DNA of 5,539 nucleotides from Thermococcus sp. (GTDB lineage Archaea > Methanobacteriota_B > Thermococci > Thermococcales > Thermococcaceae), in the NCBI GenBank assembly GCA_021157445.1, contig JAGGWM010000073.1, positions 1 through 5,539 of the forward strand. Direction: 5' to 3'. Positions 4,426 through 5,539 of the stretch are shown here, one piece after another. Positions within the stretch are counted from its first letter, which is position 1. Each line of letters begins with the position of its first letter. A program made the position numbers and the translations under genes. Below the pieces are notes generated by a model. That model was not told the origin of the DNA. It made no database searches and worked only from the letters and a program-made list of their open reading frames with translations.

Positions 4426-5265
4426 ATGGAAGAAGTTTATTTTCTAACCTTCAGAGAGGCCAGAATGCTATTGCTTTCCAAGGGAGAGGTTAGGGTAAAC
4501 CTTGATTTGAGGAAGACCAACAGATCACATGCAGTTATCATTGAGGAAGATAAAGCCGTCTTCCCAGATGGAAGCAAAGTGGAGAAAGATGTCCTAAAGA
4601 AGATAGCAAGAGACGAGGATACGGTCTATTTTTTGAGGAAAGGACATTTATATAAAGCCGCAATCGCTGCCGGAGGCTTTTATAAGTTAGTTCCCACAAT
4701 ACCGCCCACCATAGAAATAAACGGCATTAGAATGCACCGCACTAAGGATACAAACCCCTTAAAAGACACCCGAAATAAAATAGAAACAGTAAATCCAAAA
4801 GAAGGAGAGCTCGTTTTGGACACCTGCATGGGGCTTGGTTACACCGCAATAGAAAGCGCAAAAAGAGGAGCCTATGTAATTACAATCGAAAAGGACCCAA
4901 ACGTTATTGAACTTGCCTGGCTTAATCCGTGGAGCAGGGAAGTTTTTACCTCTCAGAACATTCAGCTTATCCAGGGGGATGCGTTTGAGGTCGTAAAAAA
5001 GTTTAATGGGGGAAGTTTTGATGCTATAATACATGACCCTCCAAGGTTTTCCCTTGCTGGACAATTGTATAGTGAAGAGTTCTATGCAGAGCTGTTTAGG
5101 ATTTTAAAGCCGAAAGGAAGGCTGTTTCACTACGTGGGGAATCCCGGCAAGAAATACAGGCGAAAGGATCTCCAGAGGGGAGTAATGGAAAGACTGAGGA
5201 ACGTAGGATTCAGGAAGATCAAACGAGTCGAGGAGGCTCTGGGAGTAGTTGCCTTAAAGCCATGA
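4426..5265 (+). CDS. Predicted archaeal class I SAM-dependent methyltransferase (COG2521-like)
   Basis: The 279-residue product has an archaeal N-terminal domain of about 90 residues followed by a Rossmann methyltransferase domain: motif I VLDTCMGLGY (130-139) binding AdoMet, the acidic loop TIEKD with Glu155 contacting the ribose, QGDAF for the adenine side, and DPPRFS (204-209) as motif IV, then LKPKGRLFHYVG. The DPPR motif resembles those of amino- or RNA-base methyltransferases, but the substrate is unknown. I recall the family as a predicted archaeal methyltransferase. A GTG at 4417 would add three residues; the ATG at 4426 is preferred because the TATA box at 4397-4403 predicts transcription from about 4425, making the mRNA near-leaderless. 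It lies 12 nt before the PP-loop gene, so they are co-transcribed. Confidence 0.82.
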   Translation: MEEVYFLTFREARMLLLSKGEVRVNLDLRKTNRSHAVIIEEDKAVFPDGSKVEKDVLKKIARDEDTVYFLRKGHLYKAAIAAGGFYKLVPTIPPTIEINGIRMHRTKDTNPLKDTRNKIETVNPKEGELVLDTCMGLGYTAIESAKRGAYVITIEKDPNVIELAWLNPWSREVFTSQNIQLIQGDAFEVVKKFNGGSFDAIIHDPPRFSLAGQLYSEEFYAELFRILKPKGRLFHYVGNPGKKYRRKDLQRGVMERLRNVGFRKIKRVEEALGVVALKP

Positions 5266-5277
5266 TTAGGTGATGAG

Positions 5278-5539
5278 ATGCTCTCCAAAGCTCTAAAGGA
5301 GCTAAAGGAATTTGCAAGTAAAGAAGGACTCTATGAAAAAAAGATTCTATTAATGTTTAGCGGAGGTAAGGACAGCAGCCTGGCACTTTATCTCCTTAAA
5401 AATGCTGGCCTAGATGTATCTGCAATAACCTTCATCCACAGGTGGAGCTGGAAGGAGCCTCTCCCGCATATGCTCAAATTTACAAGCTCTATGGGCGTAG
5501 AGCACTATCTTGTTGATATAACTGAAAGCCTTCTAAGAA
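5278..5539 (+). CDS. PP-loop ATP pyrophosphatase superfamily protein (partial, C-terminus beyond the window)
   Basis: The frame is open for 87 codons to the right edge. An N-terminal helix is followed by KILLMFSGGKDSSLALYLL, holding the PP-loop SGGKDS at residues 28-33, which binds and cleaves ATP to AMP and pyrophosphate. The next strand (LDVSAITFIHRW) and VEHYLVDITESLL fit the alpha-hydrolase fold of this superfamily (tRNA thiolases, TilS, QueC/ExsB, NAD synthetase, GMP synthetase). No CxxC zinc motif precedes the PP-loop, unlike some archaeal tRNA thiolases. The specific reaction cannot be decided from this fragment. The ATG follows GGTGAT (5269-5274) with 3 nt spacing, 12 nt after the methyltransferase stop. 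Pairing with a methyltransferase hints at nucleotide or RNA modification; that is inference. Confidence 0.85.
   Translation, partial: MLSKALKELKEFASKEGLYEKKILLMFSGGKDSSLALYLLKNAGLDVSAITFIHRWSWKEPLPHMLKFTSSMGVEHYLVDITESLLR

Noticed and set aside
4759..5064. Minus-strand frame of 101 codons
   Set aside because: It lies across the methyltransferase motifs I to IV on the other strand and is best explained as a shadow of that gene.
1..5539. CRISPR array, insertion sequence, tRNA, rRNA or toxin-antitoxin pair
   Set aside because: No spaced direct repeats, transposase motifs, cloverleaf sequence with a T-loop GTTCRA pattern, or small overlapping gene pair was found on either strand.

Overview
The window looks like part of a Thermococcales chromosome (Pyrococcus/Thermococcus/Palaeococcus type archaeon). 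The evidence is archaeal TATA-type promoters (TTTATA/TTTTTAAA) about 25 nt before starts, GGTG-type Shine-Dalgarno sites complementary to an archaeal 16S 3' end, possibly leaderless genes, a Lys/Glu-rich proteome, archaeal-type families (an ER/archaeal-type signal peptidase with a Ser-His-Asp triad, DUF531, a stand-alone lipoate ligase large domain), and two intergenic C/D box sRNAs typical of hyperthermophilic archaea. I cannot fix the species.

Layout. Everything left of about 2.28 kb except one sRNA lies on the minus strand: the start of a membrane protein resembling an M50/site-2 protease (1-224, running off the left edge), a lipoate-protein ligase A (364-1113), a type I signal peptidase (1240-1749) and a DUF531 protein with SPOUT-methyltransferase-like motifs (1731-2279). 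The last two overlap by 19 nt and form an operon. Right of a 63-nt divergent promoter region everything is on the plus strand: a TPR-like helical repeat protein (2343-3419), an M19 dipeptidase (3446-4378), a class I SAM methyltransferase (4426-5265) and the start of a PP-loop ATP pyrophosphatase (5278 to the right edge).

The least obvious content is RNA. The two short gaps flanking lplA each hold a complete-looking C/D box guide RNA: one on the plus strand at 307-363, between the 3' end of lplA and the protease gene, and one on the minus strand at 1191-1246, whose C box overlaps the signal peptidase stop codon. Both have C, D', C' and D elements, D'-C' spacers of 3 nt and guides of 12-14 nt. 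From remembered rRNA sequence, the D' guide of the first can pair with the A-loop helix (H92) of 23S rRNA, and the D' guide of the second with a conserved 5' segment of archaeal 16S rRNA.

Functionally the genes are mostly housekeeping: protein lipoylation, secretion and membrane proteolysis, peptide turnover, and several probable RNA-modification factors (two sRNAs, a SPOUT-like protein, a Rossmann methyltransferase and a PP-loop enzyme). I see no mobile element, CRISPR array, tRNA or rRNA. No gap exceeds 300 bases.
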